Position numbers and translations under genes: made by a program. Below the pieces are notes generated by a model that was given only the letters and a program-made list of their open reading frames with translations, made no database searches and was not told the origin of the DNA. Source: Streptomyces paradoxus (GTDB lineage: Bacteria; Actinomycetota; Actinomycetes; Streptomycetales; Streptomycetaceae). From it: 64,000 nt of DNA. Within the stretch, counting starts at the first letter, position 1; every line of letters starts with the position of its first letter. The stretch is from NCBI RefSeq assembly GCF_014202475.1, contig NZ_JACHGV010000005.1, positions 372,001 to 436,000 of the forward strand. Direction: 5' to 3'. Below, one piece after another: positions 42,947 to 51,491 of the stretch.

Positions 42947-43443
42947 CGTATCGCGCTCTGGTGGTCACGGCCTCCAACCGGGCCGCCGCCGGGATCTACG
43001 AGGACAAGGGCGGCCCGATGGTCTCGGACGGCCTGAAGCGCTTCGGCTTCGAGGTCGACGGGCCGCAGGTCGTTCCCGACGGCGACCCGGTCGAGGCCGC
43101 CCTGCGCGCCGGTGCCGACGCCGGCTACGACGTGATCGTCACCACCGGCGGCACGGGCATCTCGCCCACCGACCGCACCCCCGAGGCGACCCGCCGCGTC
43201 ATCGACCACGAGGTGCCGGGCATCGCCGAGGCCATCCGGGCGTTCGGCCGGGAGAAGGTGCCGACCGCGGCGCTCTCCCGGGGTCTGGCCGGCGTGGCGG
43301 GCGGCACCCTGATCGTCAATCTGCCCGGCTCCAGCGGCGGCGTGAAGGACGGCCTGGCCGTGCTGGAGCCGCTGCTCGTCCACGCCGTCGAGCAGCTCCG
43401 GGGCGGCGACCACCCCAGACCCGGCAGCGGGGGTGCGAGCTGA
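42943..43443 (+). CDS. mog: MoaB/Mog-type molybdopterin adenylyltransferase
   Basis: 166 residues; adenylates molybdopterin before metal insertion by MoeA. It shows RALVVTASNRAAAGIYEDKGG, VIVTTGGTGISPTDRTPEAT (MPT-binding loop) and GTLIVNLPGSSGGVKDGL. Its start overlaps the moaC stop by 4 nt. Whether it acts as Mog or as MoaB cannot be settled from sequence. Confidence 0.93.
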   Translation: MTYRALVVTASNRAAAGIYEDKGGPMVSDGLKRFGFEVDGPQVVPDGDPVEAALRAGADAGYDVIVTTGGTGISPTDRTPEATRRVIDHEVPGIAEAIRAFGREKVPTAALSRGLAGVAGGTLIVNLPGSSGGVKDGLAVLEPLLVHAVEQLRGGDHPRPGSGGAS

Positions 43444-43460
43444 ACAGCCCATCCTGGCCC

Positions 43461-44087
43461 GTGGAGCTGGTGGACGGCGACATCGTCCTCAGGCCGATAA
43501 AGCTGCGCGACCAGCGGGCATGGCGCGAGGTCAACCGGCGCAACCGCGACTGGCTGCGCCCCTGGGAGGCGACGATCCCGCCGCCCACGCCCGGCGGGCC
43601 GATGACCCACCGCCCGACCTTCCGCCAGATGGTCCGGCATCTGCGGTCGGAGGCGAACGCGGGCCGGATGCTGCCCTTCGTCATCGAGTACCAGGGGCGG
43701 CTGGTCGGGCAGTTGACGGTCGCCGGGATCACCTGGGGCTCGATGTGCTCGGGCCATGTCGGTTACTGGGTGGACGAGGCGGTGGCCGGCCGCGGCGTGA
43801 TGCCGACGGCGGTGGCGCTTGTCACCGACCACTGTTTCCGCACCGTCGGACTGCACCGCATCGAGGTCTGCATTCGCCCCGAGAACGGGCCCAGCCGCCG
43901 GGTCGTGGAGAAACTCGGATTCCGCGAGGAGGGTCTGCGGCCGCGTTATCTCCACATCGACGGGGCCTGGCGCGACCATCTCGTCTTCGCCCTCACCGCG
44001 GAAGAGGTGCCGGACGGGTTGCTGAGGCGCTGGCAGCGGGCACGGTCGCAGAGTGATCCGGGAATGCGGCGCTACCCCGGAAATTGA
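43461..44087 (+). CDS. rimJ: RimJ/RimL-type N-acetyltransferase
   Basis: About 208 residues of the RimJ/RimL GNAT group, which acetylate N-termini of ribosomal or other proteins. The acetyl-CoA region reads VGYWVDEAVAGRGVMPTAVAL and the C-terminal part EVCIRPENGPSRRVVEKLGFREEG. GTG 43461 is listed; CTG 43440, overlapping the mog stop as CTGA and preceded by GGGGGTG, would add NSPSWP and may be the true start. The gene sits between mog and sepX, as in other actinobacteria. Confidence 0.9.
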   Translation: MELVDGDIVLRPIKLRDQRAWREVNRRNRDWLRPWEATIPPPTPGGPMTHRPTFRQMVRHLRSEANAGRMLPFVIEYQGRLVGQLTVAGITWGSMCSGHVGYWVDEAVAGRGVMPTAVALVTDHCFRTVGLHRIEVCIRPENGPSRRVVEKLGFREEGLRPRYLHIDGAWRDHLVFALTAEEVPDGLLRRWQRARSQSDPGMRRYPGN

Positions 44088-44093
44088 ATAAGT

Positions 44094-44208
44094 GTTCGAA
44101 ATTGATCGACCGGTGACCATCTCAGGGCAATGAATTCCCGGCCTGGGCGGTCTGCTGATCGCAACGATCGCAAGAAAAGTTCGAAATATCAGCCAGATCG
44201 TGCGACAC
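44094..44208 (+). promoter_or_regulatory. AT-rich upstream region of sepX with repeated boxes
   Basis: The 170 nt between rimJ and sepX are clearly richer in A/T than the surroundings. GTTCGAAAT occurs twice (44094-44102, 44179-44187), each around a TTCGAA palindrome, and GACAC, the core WhiA-type pentamer, occurs at 44204-44208. The WhiA assignment is weak because the motif is only 5 nt. Confidence 0.35.
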
Positions 44209-44259
44209 ACCGGCTCAATTGGCAGATGGCCTCACGCAAACCCCTCTACGGTGTGAGGC

Positions 44260-45453
44260 GTGAGCAGCAGCGGCCTCATCTACGCAGTCATTGTCGGGGC
44301 CTGGGCCGCCTACTTGGTGCCGATGTGGCTCCGTAGGCAGGACGAGCTGAACGAGGCCCGTCCGACGGAACGCTTCAGCACCGCCATCCGGCTGCTGTCC
44401 GGACGGGCGGGAATGGAGCGCCGGTACGCCAAGGACCTGCGGGCGCGCTCCACCGACGAGGGGGAGCAGGACGCCGGCGACCTGGACGCCGTCACCGACT
44501 CGGTGGACGTCCGGGCCTTCGCCGTGTCCAAGACCCGCCCCCAGACCCAGGCACCCGTACCCTCGCCCGGCCCCGAACCCCCGGCCCGTCAGTCGCCCGC
44601 ACCGAAGGCGGGGACGTCCGGACATCCCCGGGAACGGGTCCCCGCCGCCCGGCGCGGCGCCTCGGCGCAGGCGAACCAGGCGGCCGCGGCACGAGCCCGG
44701 CGCTTGAAGGTGCTCGCGCGCCGCCGGCGCACCACCACCATGCTGTTCCTCGCCTTCACCCTCGGCGCGATCGTCGCCGCGGTCGGAGGGCTCGCCTTTT
44801 TGTGGGCGCCCGGCGTGCCCGCGGTCATGCTCAGCGTCTACATCGCGTACCTGCGCTCCCAGGAGCGCCGCCGCTTCGCGTACCAGATGGACCGCCGCAT
44901 GGCCGAGGCCGCGGCGCAGCGCCTGCAGGAGCGGCAGCGCCAGCCCCGCCGGCGCGCCCTCGCCGACGAGGAGAGCGACGAACCGGAGGAGGGACCCGAG
45001 CCGGTGACCGACCCCGGCCTGTCGGCCCTCGCGGCGGACCGGCGCGCCCTCGTCGAACAGACCGACCACGCGGAGTGGGTCGACCAGCAGCGCGAGCGGC
45101 AGCGGCGGCCCGGGCAGGGCGGCGACAGCTGGGAGCCGGTGCCGGTGCCCCTGCCGACGTACGTGACGGCCCCGGTCGCCCCGCGGGCCACCAGTGACGT
45201 GGATCTCGGCGCCCCGGACACCTGGAGCGCGGCCCGGTCGAGTGCGGTCACCCCGAACGCGCAGAGCGAGTCCGCCGCCGCGGACCGCCCGGGTGAGCCG
45301 CAGCCCCCCGCCCAGGACGCGGGCGACGACGACGGCGACGGACGCACCGACGCCCGCCGCGCGGCCTCCGCCCGACGGGCCCGCGAGCGCGGCCGCACCC
45401 CGCTGTTCGACCAGTACGAGGACGGGGACCGGCCCCGGGCCGCCAACGAGTAG
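44260..45453 (+). CDS. sepX: SepX/GlpR-type cell division membrane protein
   Basis: 397 residues, GTG start. It has one N-terminal membrane helix (GLIYAVIVGAWAAYLVPMWL) followed by the conserved juxtamembrane stretch RRQDELNEARPTERFSTAIR, a long Pro/Ala-rich linker, two more hydrophobic segments (about residues 160-205: TTTMLFLAFTLGAIVAAVGG and PGVPAVMLSVYIAYL) and a charged, disordered C-terminal domain. This order and the position after galU-moeA-rimJ match Streptomyces SepX, needed for division septa, and corynebacterial GlpR, the receptor of the MoeA-like Glp. The linker composition is variable. Confidence 0.85.
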   Translation: MSSSGLIYAVIVGAWAAYLVPMWLRRQDELNEARPTERFSTAIRLLSGRAGMERRYAKDLRARSTDEGEQDAGDLDAVTDSVDVRAFAVSKTRPQTQAPVPSPGPEPPARQSPAPKAGTSGHPRERVPAARRGASAQANQAAAARARRLKVLARRRRTTTMLFLAFTLGAIVAAVGGLAFLWAPGVPAVMLSVYIAYLRSQERRRFAYQMDRRMAEAAAQRLQERQRQPRRRALADEESDEPEEGPEPVTDPGLSALAADRRALVEQTDHAEWVDQQRERQRRPGQGGDSWEPVPVPLPTYVTAPVAPRATSDVDLGAPDTWSAARSSAVTPNAQSESAAADRPGEPQPPAQDAGDDDGDGRTDARRAASARRARERGRTPLFDQYEDGDRPRAANE

Positions 45454-45492
45454 GCCCGCGAAGCCGCAGGTGACCGCCCCTGGGGAACGGAT

Positions 45493-45522
45493 TTCCAAGC
45501 AGGCCGATCGGGGTGCTAAAGT
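45493..45522 (+). promoter_or_regulatory. Possible promoter of tRNA-Ala
   Basis: TTCCAA, 18 nt, TAAAGT, ending 14 nt before the tRNA 5' end. Both hexamers are weak matches to sigma-70 boxes, but spacing and position fit. Confidence 0.35.
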
Positions 45523-45536
45523 TTCACTCGTTGCAA

Positions 45537-45610
45537 GGGCCTGTGGCGCAGTCCGGTAGCGCACCTCGTTCGCATCGAGGGGGCCAGGGGTTCAAATCCC
45601 CTCAGGTCCA
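45537..45610 (+). tRNA. tRNA-Ala (anticodon CGC)
   Basis: 74 nt with a full cloverleaf. Acceptor GGGCCTG pairs with CAGGTCC and has the G3-U70 pair that marks tRNA-Ala. Anticodon stem CCTCG/CGAGG encloses TTCGCAT (anticodon CGC, decoding GCG). T arm AGGGG-TTCAAAT-CCCCT. Discriminator A; CCA is not encoded. No integrated element is attached to this tRNA. Confidence 0.95.
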
Positions 45611-45617
45611 CGCAGCT

Positions 45618-45651
45618 CAGAGCCCCGGTCGGGAAACCGACCGGGGCTCTG
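45618..45651 (+). terminator. Terminator of tRNA-Ala
   Basis: Perfect 15-bp stem CAGAGCCCCGGTCGG / CCGACCGGGGCTCTG with a GAAA tetraloop, starting 8 nt after the tRNA. It also serves as the end point for the convergent acetyltransferase gene. Confidence 0.9.
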
Positions 45652-45674
45652 ACGTGTGTTCAGTGCCACACGCC

Positions 45675-46151
45675 TCAAAGGCTCTTGGCGAAGCAGCGGC
45701 TCGACTCGTAGAGGCGGTAGTAGCCGAACTTGGCGCAGGGCTCGTAGCCGCTGGACGTGTACAGGGCTATGGCCTCCGGCTGCTTGGTGCCCGTCTCCAG
45801 GACCATGCGGACGCGGCCGGCCGCGCGGGCGTCCTCCTCCAGGGCGGCCAGGATGCGCCGGGCCAGACCCCGGCCGCGCATGCCGTCGACCACGTACATG
45901 CGCTTGAGCTCGGCGTCGCCGTCGACGTTGCCCTCGTCGTTGGCGTCCTGGGCCCGCCAGCCGCCCGAGGCGACGGGGGTGCCGTGTTCGTCGTACGCGA
46001 TCAGGTAGGTGCCGTTGGGCGGTTCGAAGTCCGCGGCGGCCATGGGCGTGGCGTCGCCGTCGTCGCCGTAGCGGACCGCGTACTCGGCCTGGACCTGGTC
46101 GTTCAGCTTCATGGCGTCGGGGTGGTCGAAGGAGACCCGGCGTATGTGCAT
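45675..46151 (-). CDS. GNAT-family N-acetyltransferase
   Basis: 158 residues of the GNAT fold. Motif A for acetyl-CoA is AELKRMYVVDGMRGRGLARRIL, followed by RMVLETGTKQPEAIALYTSSGYE, typical of small-molecule acetyltransferases. ATG 46151 gives MHIRRVSFDHPDAM; longer versions in this frame have no start support. The target is unknown. Confidence 0.85.
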   Translation of the reverse strand: MHIRRVSFDHPDAMKLNDQVQAEYAVRYGDDGDATPMAAADFEPPNGTYLIAYDEHGTPVASGGWRAQDANDEGNVDGDAELKRMYVVDGMRGRGLARRILAALEEDARAAGRVRMVLETGTKQPEAIALYTSSGYEPCAKFGYYRLYESSRCFAKSL

Positions 46152-46278
46152 GGCCGCTACCGTATTCGATCCGGAACTGGACCTCGTCCAGGGTGCCGGT
46201 ATCGTGCCGGGGTGCTCACTGTGACCTCCGACAACGGGTCCTGCCGCTGGGGTCGCCGGTGATGTCGAGGAGAGTGCT

Positions 46279-47082
46279 TTGCTGACAGTGACCTCTGTGA
46301 ATGTGAACGGGCTGCGTGCCGCCGCGAAGAAGGGCTTCGTGGAGTGGCTCGCGGAGACCGAAGCCGATGTGCTGTGCCTCCAGGAGGTGCGCGCCGAGCC
46401 GGAGCAGCTGCCCGGGCCCGTCCGCGCGCCGGAGGGGTGGCATGTCGTGCACGCGCCGGCCGCCGCCAAGGGGCGGGCCGGGGTGTCCCTGTACAGCCGC
46501 CGCGAGCCGGACCGGGTCCGGGTCGGGTTCGGCTCGGAAGAGTTCGACGGCAGTGGGCGGTACGCGGAGATCGACCTGCCCGGGGTCACCGTCGCTTCCC
46601 TCTACCTGCCCTCCGGCGAGGTCGGCACCGAGCGGCAGGACGAGAAGGAACGCTTCATGGGCGAGTTCCTCGCCCACCTGAAGGGGCTGCGGGAGCGTGC
46701 CGCCGCCGAGGGGCGCGAGGTGCTCGTCTGCGGCGACTGGAACATCGCCCACCAGCAGGCCGACCTGAAGAACTGGCGCGGCAACCAGAAGAACTCCGGG
46801 TTCCTCCCCGAGGAGCGGGAGTGGCTGACCCGGGTCCTCACTCCGGAGGACGGCGGCTACGTCGACGTCGTCCGCGTGCTCCACCCGGACACCGAGGGGC
46901 CGTACTCGTGGTGGTCGTACCGGGGGCGGGCCTTCGACAACGACACCGGATGGCGGATCGACTACCACGTGGCCACCCCGGGGCTCGCCGGGCGGGCGGT
47001 CAAGGGGTTCGTGGAGCGGGCCGCCACGCACGCGCAGCGGTGGTCGGACCACGCGCCGGTGACCGTCGTCTACGACCTCTAG
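46279..47082 (+). CDS. xth: Exodeoxyribonuclease III (AP endonuclease)
   Basis: 267 residues of the exonuclease III group of the EEP superfamily; cuts DNA 5' to abasic sites and removes blocked 3' ends in base excision repair. Conserved residues are in TSVNVNGLRAA, VLCLQEVR (metal-binding Glu), VCGDWNIAH (Asp/Asn), GWRIDYHV and the C-terminal catalytic WSDHAPVTV. It starts at TTG 46279 after GAGGAGAG. Its last 4 nt overlap the convergent MerR gene. Confidence 0.95.
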   Translation: MLTVTSVNVNGLRAAAKKGFVEWLAETEADVLCLQEVRAEPEQLPGPVRAPEGWHVVHAPAAAKGRAGVSLYSRREPDRVRVGFGSEEFDGSGRYAEIDLPGVTVASLYLPSGEVGTERQDEKERFMGEFLAHLKGLRERAAAEGREVLVCGDWNIAHQQADLKNWRGNQKNSGFLPEEREWLTRVLTPEDGGYVDVVRVLHPDTEGPYSWWSYRGRAFDNDTGWRIDYHVATPGLAGRAVKGFVERAATHAQRWSDHAPVTVVYDL

Positions 47083-47720
47083 GGCTTCCGCATCCTGCGG
47101 TCCAGCGCCAGTGACAGTTCCGCCTCCACCACGCTGCGGGCCAGGGGGCGCAGGCGGGGCAGGTCCTCGGGGGAGGCGTGGCGGAGGACCAGGGTGGTGA
47201 AGAGTTCGGCGAGGGCGTCGGCGTGGGTGCGGACCTGTTCGGCCGCGCCGAGGACCTCCGCGAGGGGGATGCCCTCGTGGACCAGGGCGGAGGAGACCTC
47301 CAGGAGGCGGCGGCTGATGTGGACGATCTCCCCGCCGTCGGTGCCGAGGTAGCCGAGTTCCATCGCGGCGGCGAGGTTCTCCGGGGTGGCCTCGCCGGCG
47401 AAGTGGTCGGCGAGCTCCTCGGGGGTGAGGTGGACCGGCTCCTCCTCGGTGGGGCCGCCGACGCCGAGCAGGTCGCCGACGTCGCGGCCGTGGTCGAAGG
47501 CCTCCGCCAGTTCCGCGATGCCGCTGAGGGTGTGGCCGCGCTCCAGCAGGGCCGTGATCGTGCGCAGCCGGGCCAGGTGCTGGTCGTCGTACCAGGCGAT
47601 GCGGCCCTCGCGGCGGGGTGGCGGGATCAGCTTGCGTTCGCGGTAGAAGCGCAGGGTGCGCACCGTGATCCCGGCGAGGCGGGCCAGCTCTTCCATGCGG
47701 TATTCACGCTTCTCGGCCAC
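47079..47720 (-). CDS. MerR-family transcriptional regulator
   Basis: 213 residues with the MerR HTH at the N-terminus (YRMEELARLAGITVRTLRFY) and the wing RREGRIAWYDDQHLARLR. The C-terminal domain is long and helical with no cysteines placed for metal binding, so an organic ligand or none is more likely than a metal. Start ATG 47720 or 47696. It is divergent from the FMO/hydrolase/SDR operon, the probable target. Confidence 0.9.
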   Translation of the reverse strand: MAEKREYRMEELARLAGITVRTLRFYRERKLIPPPRREGRIAWYDDQHLARLRTITALLERGHTLSGIAELAEAFDHGRDVGDLLGVGGPTEEEPVHLTPEELADHFAGEATPENLAAAMELGYLGTDGGEIVHISRRLLEVSSALVHEGIPLAEVLGAAEQVRTHADALAELFTTLVLRHASPEDLPRLRPLARSVVEAELSLALDRRMRKP

Positions 47721-47806
47721 CTGGGCACCTTAAGGCGTACCAGGGGTAACTTTCCTCGCCCCGCCCCCTACCCATCGGTACGCCGCTGCCCTACGCTCCC
47801 ACTGCG

Positions 47807-47820
47807 CCAGTGTTCACTGG
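47807..47820. promoter_or_regulatory. Palindrome upstream of the FMO operon
   Basis: CCAGTG-TT-CACTGG, a perfect 14-bp inverted repeat, centred about 38 nt before the FMO start codon. It is a good candidate operator for control of the operon. Confidence 0.5.
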
Positions 47821-47851
47821 CATGGTTCTCCTGGTGTGTGGAGGTGTCGGC

Positions 47852-49375
47852 ATGGGCGAGCGCGAACACGAGCATGTGCGGGTCGCGGTGGTCGGGTCCG
47901 GGTTCGGCGGGCTGGGGGCCGCCGTGCGGCTGCGCCGCGAGGGCGTCACCGACTTCGTCGTCCTGGAGCGGGCGAGCAGCGTCGGCGGCACCTGGCGGGA
48001 CAACAGCTACCCGGGGTGCCGGTGTGACGTGCCCTCGCATCTGTACTCGTTCTCCTTCGCGCCCAACCCCGACTGGCCGCGAACCTTCTCCGGGCAGGAG
48101 CACATCCGCGCCTACCTGGAGCACGTGACGGACGTGTTCCGGCTGCGCCCGCACATCCGCTTCGACTCGGAGGTGAAGCGGATGAGCTGGAACGCCGAAC
48201 GGCTGTGCTGGGACATCGAGACCAGCAGCGGGAGCCTGTCGGCGGACATGGTCGTGTCGGCGACCGGGCCGCTGTCCGACCCGAAGATCCCGGACATCCC
48301 GGGGCTGGACTCCTTCCCGGGCGAGGTCTTCCACTCGGCCCGCTGGGACCACGACTGCGACCTGCGCGGCAAACGCGTCGCCATGGTGGGGACCGGAGCT
48401 TCGGCCGCCCAGATCGTGCCCGCCATCCAGCCCGAGGTCTCGCGCCTGACCCTGTTCCAGCGCACCCCGCCCTGGGTCATGCCCCGCGTCGACCGGAACA
48501 TCAGCGGTCCCGAGCGGTGGCTGCACCGGCAGCTTCCCTTCACCTCGCAGCTCAGGCGCGGACTGCTGTGGGGCATCCGGGAGTTGCAGGTCCAGGCGTT
48601 CACCAAGCATCCCAAGCAGCTCGGCCTCGTCGAGGAGCTGGCGCGGCGCAACATGGCCCGTTCCGTCAAGGACCCGGCGCTGCGGGCGAAACTGACCCCG
48701 GACTACCGCATCGGCTGCAAGCGGATCCTGCTGTCCAGCGACTACTACCCCGCGCTCGCGCAGCCCAACGTGGACGTGGTCGCGAGCGGGCTCGCCGAGG
48801 TCCGCGGGTCCACCCTGGTCGCCGCCGACGGCAGCGAGGCCGAGGTGGACGCGATCGTCTTCGGCACCGGCTTCCACGTCACCGACATGCCCATCGCCGA
48901 GCGGGTCGTGGGCGCCGACGGGCGGACCCTCGCCGAGACCTGGAAGGGCGGCATGGAGGCCCTGCGCGGCGCCTCCGCGGCCGGCTTCCCCAACTGGATG
49001 ACGATCATCGGGCCCAACACCGGCCTCGGGAACTCCTCGATGATCCTCATGATCGAGTCCCAGCTGAACTACCTGGCCGACTACGTCCGTCAACTCGACG
49101 TCCTCGGGGGCCGGGTGGCCCTCGACGCCCGCCCGGACGCGGTGCGCTCCTGGAACCACCGGGTGCAGGAGCGCATGCAGCGCACCGTGTGGAACACCGG
49201 CGGCTGCACCAGCTGGTACCTCGACGCGAGCGGCCGCAACACCACCATCTGGCCCGGTACGACCGGCGAGTTCCGGCGGGCGACACGGCGCGTCGACCTC
49301 GCGGAGTACGACGTCCTGCGGGCTCCCGCGGCCGTGAAGGGCATCGCGCAGGAGAAAGCCGGGGTGGAAGCGTGA
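47852..49375 (+). CDS. Flavin-containing (Baeyer-Villiger type) monooxygenase
   Basis: 507 residues. The FAD-binding motif VVGSGFGGLGAAV is near the N-terminus, the Baeyer-Villiger fingerprint FxGxxxHxxxWD is present as FPGEVFHSARWDHD, and the NADPH-binding motif is MVGTGASAAQ. Such enzymes insert oxygen next to a ketone, giving an ester. ATG 47852 is used because GGAGG lies 7 nt upstream; an earlier GTG at 47810 would lie inside the palindrome. First gene of a three-gene overlapping operon with a hydrolase and an SDR. Confidence 0.92.
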   Translation: MGEREHEHVRVAVVGSGFGGLGAAVRLRREGVTDFVVLERASSVGGTWRDNSYPGCRCDVPSHLYSFSFAPNPDWPRTFSGQEHIRAYLEHVTDVFRLRPHIRFDSEVKRMSWNAERLCWDIETSSGSLSADMVVSATGPLSDPKIPDIPGLDSFPGEVFHSARWDHDCDLRGKRVAMVGTGASAAQIVPAIQPEVSRLTLFQRTPPWVMPRVDRNISGPERWLHRQLPFTSQLRRGLLWGIRELQVQAFTKHPKQLGLVEELARRNMARSVKDPALRAKLTPDYRIGCKRILLSSDYYPALAQPNVDVVASGLAEVRGSTLVAADGSEAEVDAIVFGTGFHVTDMPIAERVVGADGRTLAETWKGGMEALRGASAAGFPNWMTIIGPNTGLGNSSMILMIESQLNYLADYVRQLDVLGGRVALDARPDAVRSWNHRVQERMQRTVWNTGGCTSWYLDASGRNTTIWPGTTGEFRRATRRVDLAEYDVLRAPAAVKGIAQEKAGVEA

Positions 49376-50295
49376 GCCGCCTTCTGCACGTCGGATCCGG
49401 CCCCTACGCCCCGCCCGCCCCGGCGCGTGAACCGACCGTCGTCTCCGCCGACGGATCCCGGCTGCACGTCGAGGTCCACGGGCCCGAGGGCGCGCCGGCC
49501 GTCGTCCTGGCCCACGGCTGGACCTGTTCCACCGCCTTCTGGGCGGCGCAGATCCGCGGCCTGGCCGCCGACCACCGGGTCATCGCCTACGACCAGCGCG
49601 GCCACGGGCGCAGCCCGGCGAGCCCCGCGTGCAGCCCCGACGCGCTCGCCGACGATCTGGAAGCCGTACTGGAGGCGACCCTCGCGCCCGGCGAACAGGC
49701 CGTGGTCGCCGGGCACTCCATGGGCGGGATGACCATCATGGCGGCCTCCGGCAGAGCAGCGTTCCGTGCGCACGCGGCGGCGGTCCTGCTGTGCAGCACG
49801 GGCAGTTCGCAGCTGGTCGCCGCCTCCACCGTCGTCCCCTTGCGGGCCGGGCCGGTGCGGACCTGGCTGACCCGGCGGATCCTGGGCTCCCGTGCCCCGC
49901 TCGGGCCGGTCACACCGCTGGCCCGCCGGATCCTGAAGTACGGGACGATGGGCCCCGGTTCGGCCCCGGACATGATCGAGGCGTGCGCCCGGATCGTGCA
50001 CGCCTGCCCCCGCAAGGTCCGCCACGCCTGGTCGCAGGTGCTGGATCTGCTCGACCTCGACCACGGCGTGCGGGAGCTGGACGTGCCCACGGCCGTGATC
50101 GTCGGGACGGCGGACCGGCTGACACCGCCGGGGCAGAGCCGGGCCCTGGCCGCCGCGCTGCCGCAGTGCACCGGCATCGTCGAACTGCCCGGCATCGGCC
50201 ACATGACGCCCGTCGAGGCGCCGGAACTGGTCACCGGCACCATCCGGGAACTGGTCCGCACACACATCCAGGTCGTATCCGAGGAGAGCGCATGA
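49372..50295 (+). CDS. Alpha/beta hydrolase
   Basis: 307 residues of the alpha/beta hydrolase fold. It has the oxyanion strand VVLAHGWTCSTAFW, YDQRGHGRS, the nucleophile elbow GHSMGG (catalytic Ser), an acidic residue in IVGTADRLTPP and the catalytic His in GIGHMTP. GTG 49372 overlaps the FMO stop (GTGA). In this operon it could hydrolyse the ester made by the Baeyer-Villiger enzyme. No signal peptide. Confidence 0.9.
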   Translation: MSRLLHVGSGPYAPPAPAREPTVVSADGSRLHVEVHGPEGAPAVVLAHGWTCSTAFWAAQIRGLAADHRVIAYDQRGHGRSPASPACSPDALADDLEAVLEATLAPGEQAVVAGHSMGGMTIMAASGRAAFRAHAAAVLLCSTGSSQLVAASTVVPLRAGPVRTWLTRRILGSRAPLGPVTPLARRILKYGTMGPGSAPDMIEACARIVHACPRKVRHAWSQVLDLLDLDHGVRELDVPTAVIVGTADRLTPPGQSRALAAALPQCTGIVELPGIGHMTPVEAPELVTGTIRELVRTHIQVVSEESA

Positions 50296-51176
50296 GCAGG
50301 GTGAGCCTCGAAGGCAAGGTCGCCGTGGTGACCGGGGCGGCGCGCGGCGTCGGGGAGTTGCTGGCCCGCAAGCTCTCCGCGCGCGGGGTGAAGGTGGCGC
50401 TGGTCGGCCTGGAGCCGGACGGGCTCAAGCAGGTCTCCGGGCGGCTGCACAGCGACAGCGACCATTGGCACGCCGACGTCACCGACCACGAGGCGATGGC
50501 CCGGGTCGCGAGCGAGGTCAAGGAGCGCTTCGGGCGGGTCGACATCGTCGTCGCCAACGCCGGTGTCGCCACCGGCGGTCCCTTCGCCGACTCCGACCCG
50601 GAGTCCTGGCGGCGGGTGATCGAGGTCAACCTGATCGGCTCGGCCGTGACCGGCCGGGCCTTCCTGCCGTCGCTGCTGGAGAGCCGGGGGTATCTGCTGC
50701 AGATCGCGTCCCTCGCCGCGATCACCCCGGCGCCGATGATGACCGCGTACTGCGCGTCCAAGTCCGGTGTGGAGGCGTACGCGCACAGCCTGCGGGCCGA
50801 GGTCGGGCACCGGGGCGTGAAGGTGGGCGTCGGGTACCTGTCGTGGACCGACACCGACATGGTGCGCGGGGCCGACCAGGACGACGTCATGCGGGAGTTG
50901 AGGCAGCGGCTGCCCTGGCCGTCCAACAAGACCTACCCGCTGGGGCCGGCCGTGGACCGGCTCGTGGAAGGGATCGAGCGCCGGTCGAGCCATGTGTACG
51001 GGCAGTGGTGGCTGCGCGGGATGCAGGGCGTGCGCGGCTATCTGCCCGGCGTCATCGGGACGGTGGGCCAGCGCGAGATGCGGCGGTTCGCGGACCGGCT
51101 GACGGGCATGCGCACGGGCCTGGTCGGGGCCGGTGGCGAGGCCGACGAACAGCAGCGGACTACGCTGCGTAAGTGA
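50292..51176 (+). CDS. Short-chain dehydrogenase/reductase
   Basis: 294 residues of the classical SDR fold. It has TGAARGVG (cofactor glycines), VANAGVA, the catalytic Ser in LLQIASLAAITPAP and YCASK (Tyr and Lys). It overlaps the hydrolase stop by 4 nt (ATGA). The C-terminal extension after about residue 250 is longer than in minimal SDRs. It may supply or consume the ketone or alcohol of the operon's pathway. Confidence 0.92.
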   Translation: MSRVSLEGKVAVVTGAARGVGELLARKLSARGVKVALVGLEPDGLKQVSGRLHSDSDHWHADVTDHEAMARVASEVKERFGRVDIVVANAGVATGGPFADSDPESWRRVIEVNLIGSAVTGRAFLPSLLESRGYLLQIASLAAITPAPMMTAYCASKSGVEAYAHSLRAEVGHRGVKVGVGYLSWTDTDMVRGADQDDVMRELRQRLPWPSNKTYPLGPAVDRLVEGIERRSSHVYGQWWLRGMQGVRGYLPGVIGTVGQREMRRFADRLTGMRTGLVGAGGEADEQQRTTLRK

Positions 51177-51252
51177 TCGACATGCGCAGCGTCACGGCCC
51201 GTGTGAATCTGATCGAGCCAGATCCCCTCACCCCCAACGGGAGTGAACCCAC

Positions 51253-51471
51253 ATGGGTATGAAGGACCAGTTCCAGGAGAAGTCCGAGCAGTGGCAGAAC
51301 CAGGCTCGCCAGAAGGCGGAGCAGGCTCGCGAGCAGGTGCCGGGCCGCAACCGCCGGCGCGACGAGGACATGGACCCCTCGCAGCCGCAGCGCGACCGTG
51401 AGCGCACGGAGCCGCACCGCGACCGTGAGCGCGAGCAGGAGGACCGCTTCGACCAGGACTTCGACGCCTGA
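51253..51471 (+). CDS. Small hydrophilic coiled protein
   Basis: 72 residues, extremely charged, with no hydrophobic core: MGMKDQFQEKSEQWQNQARQ, then Arg/Asp/Glu repeats (QRDRERTEPHRDREREQED). It is predicted to be helical or disordered and resembles stress-linked small proteins of the CsbD or antitoxin-like type only in composition. ATG 51253 follows GGGAG. A terminator lies 21 nt after the stop. Confidence 0.7.
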   Translation: MGMKDQFQEKSEQWQNQARQKAEQAREQVPGRNRRRDEDMDPSQPQRDRERTEPHRDREREQEDRFDQDFDA

Positions 51472-51491
51472 CGTTGCGTGCTGAGCGGACT

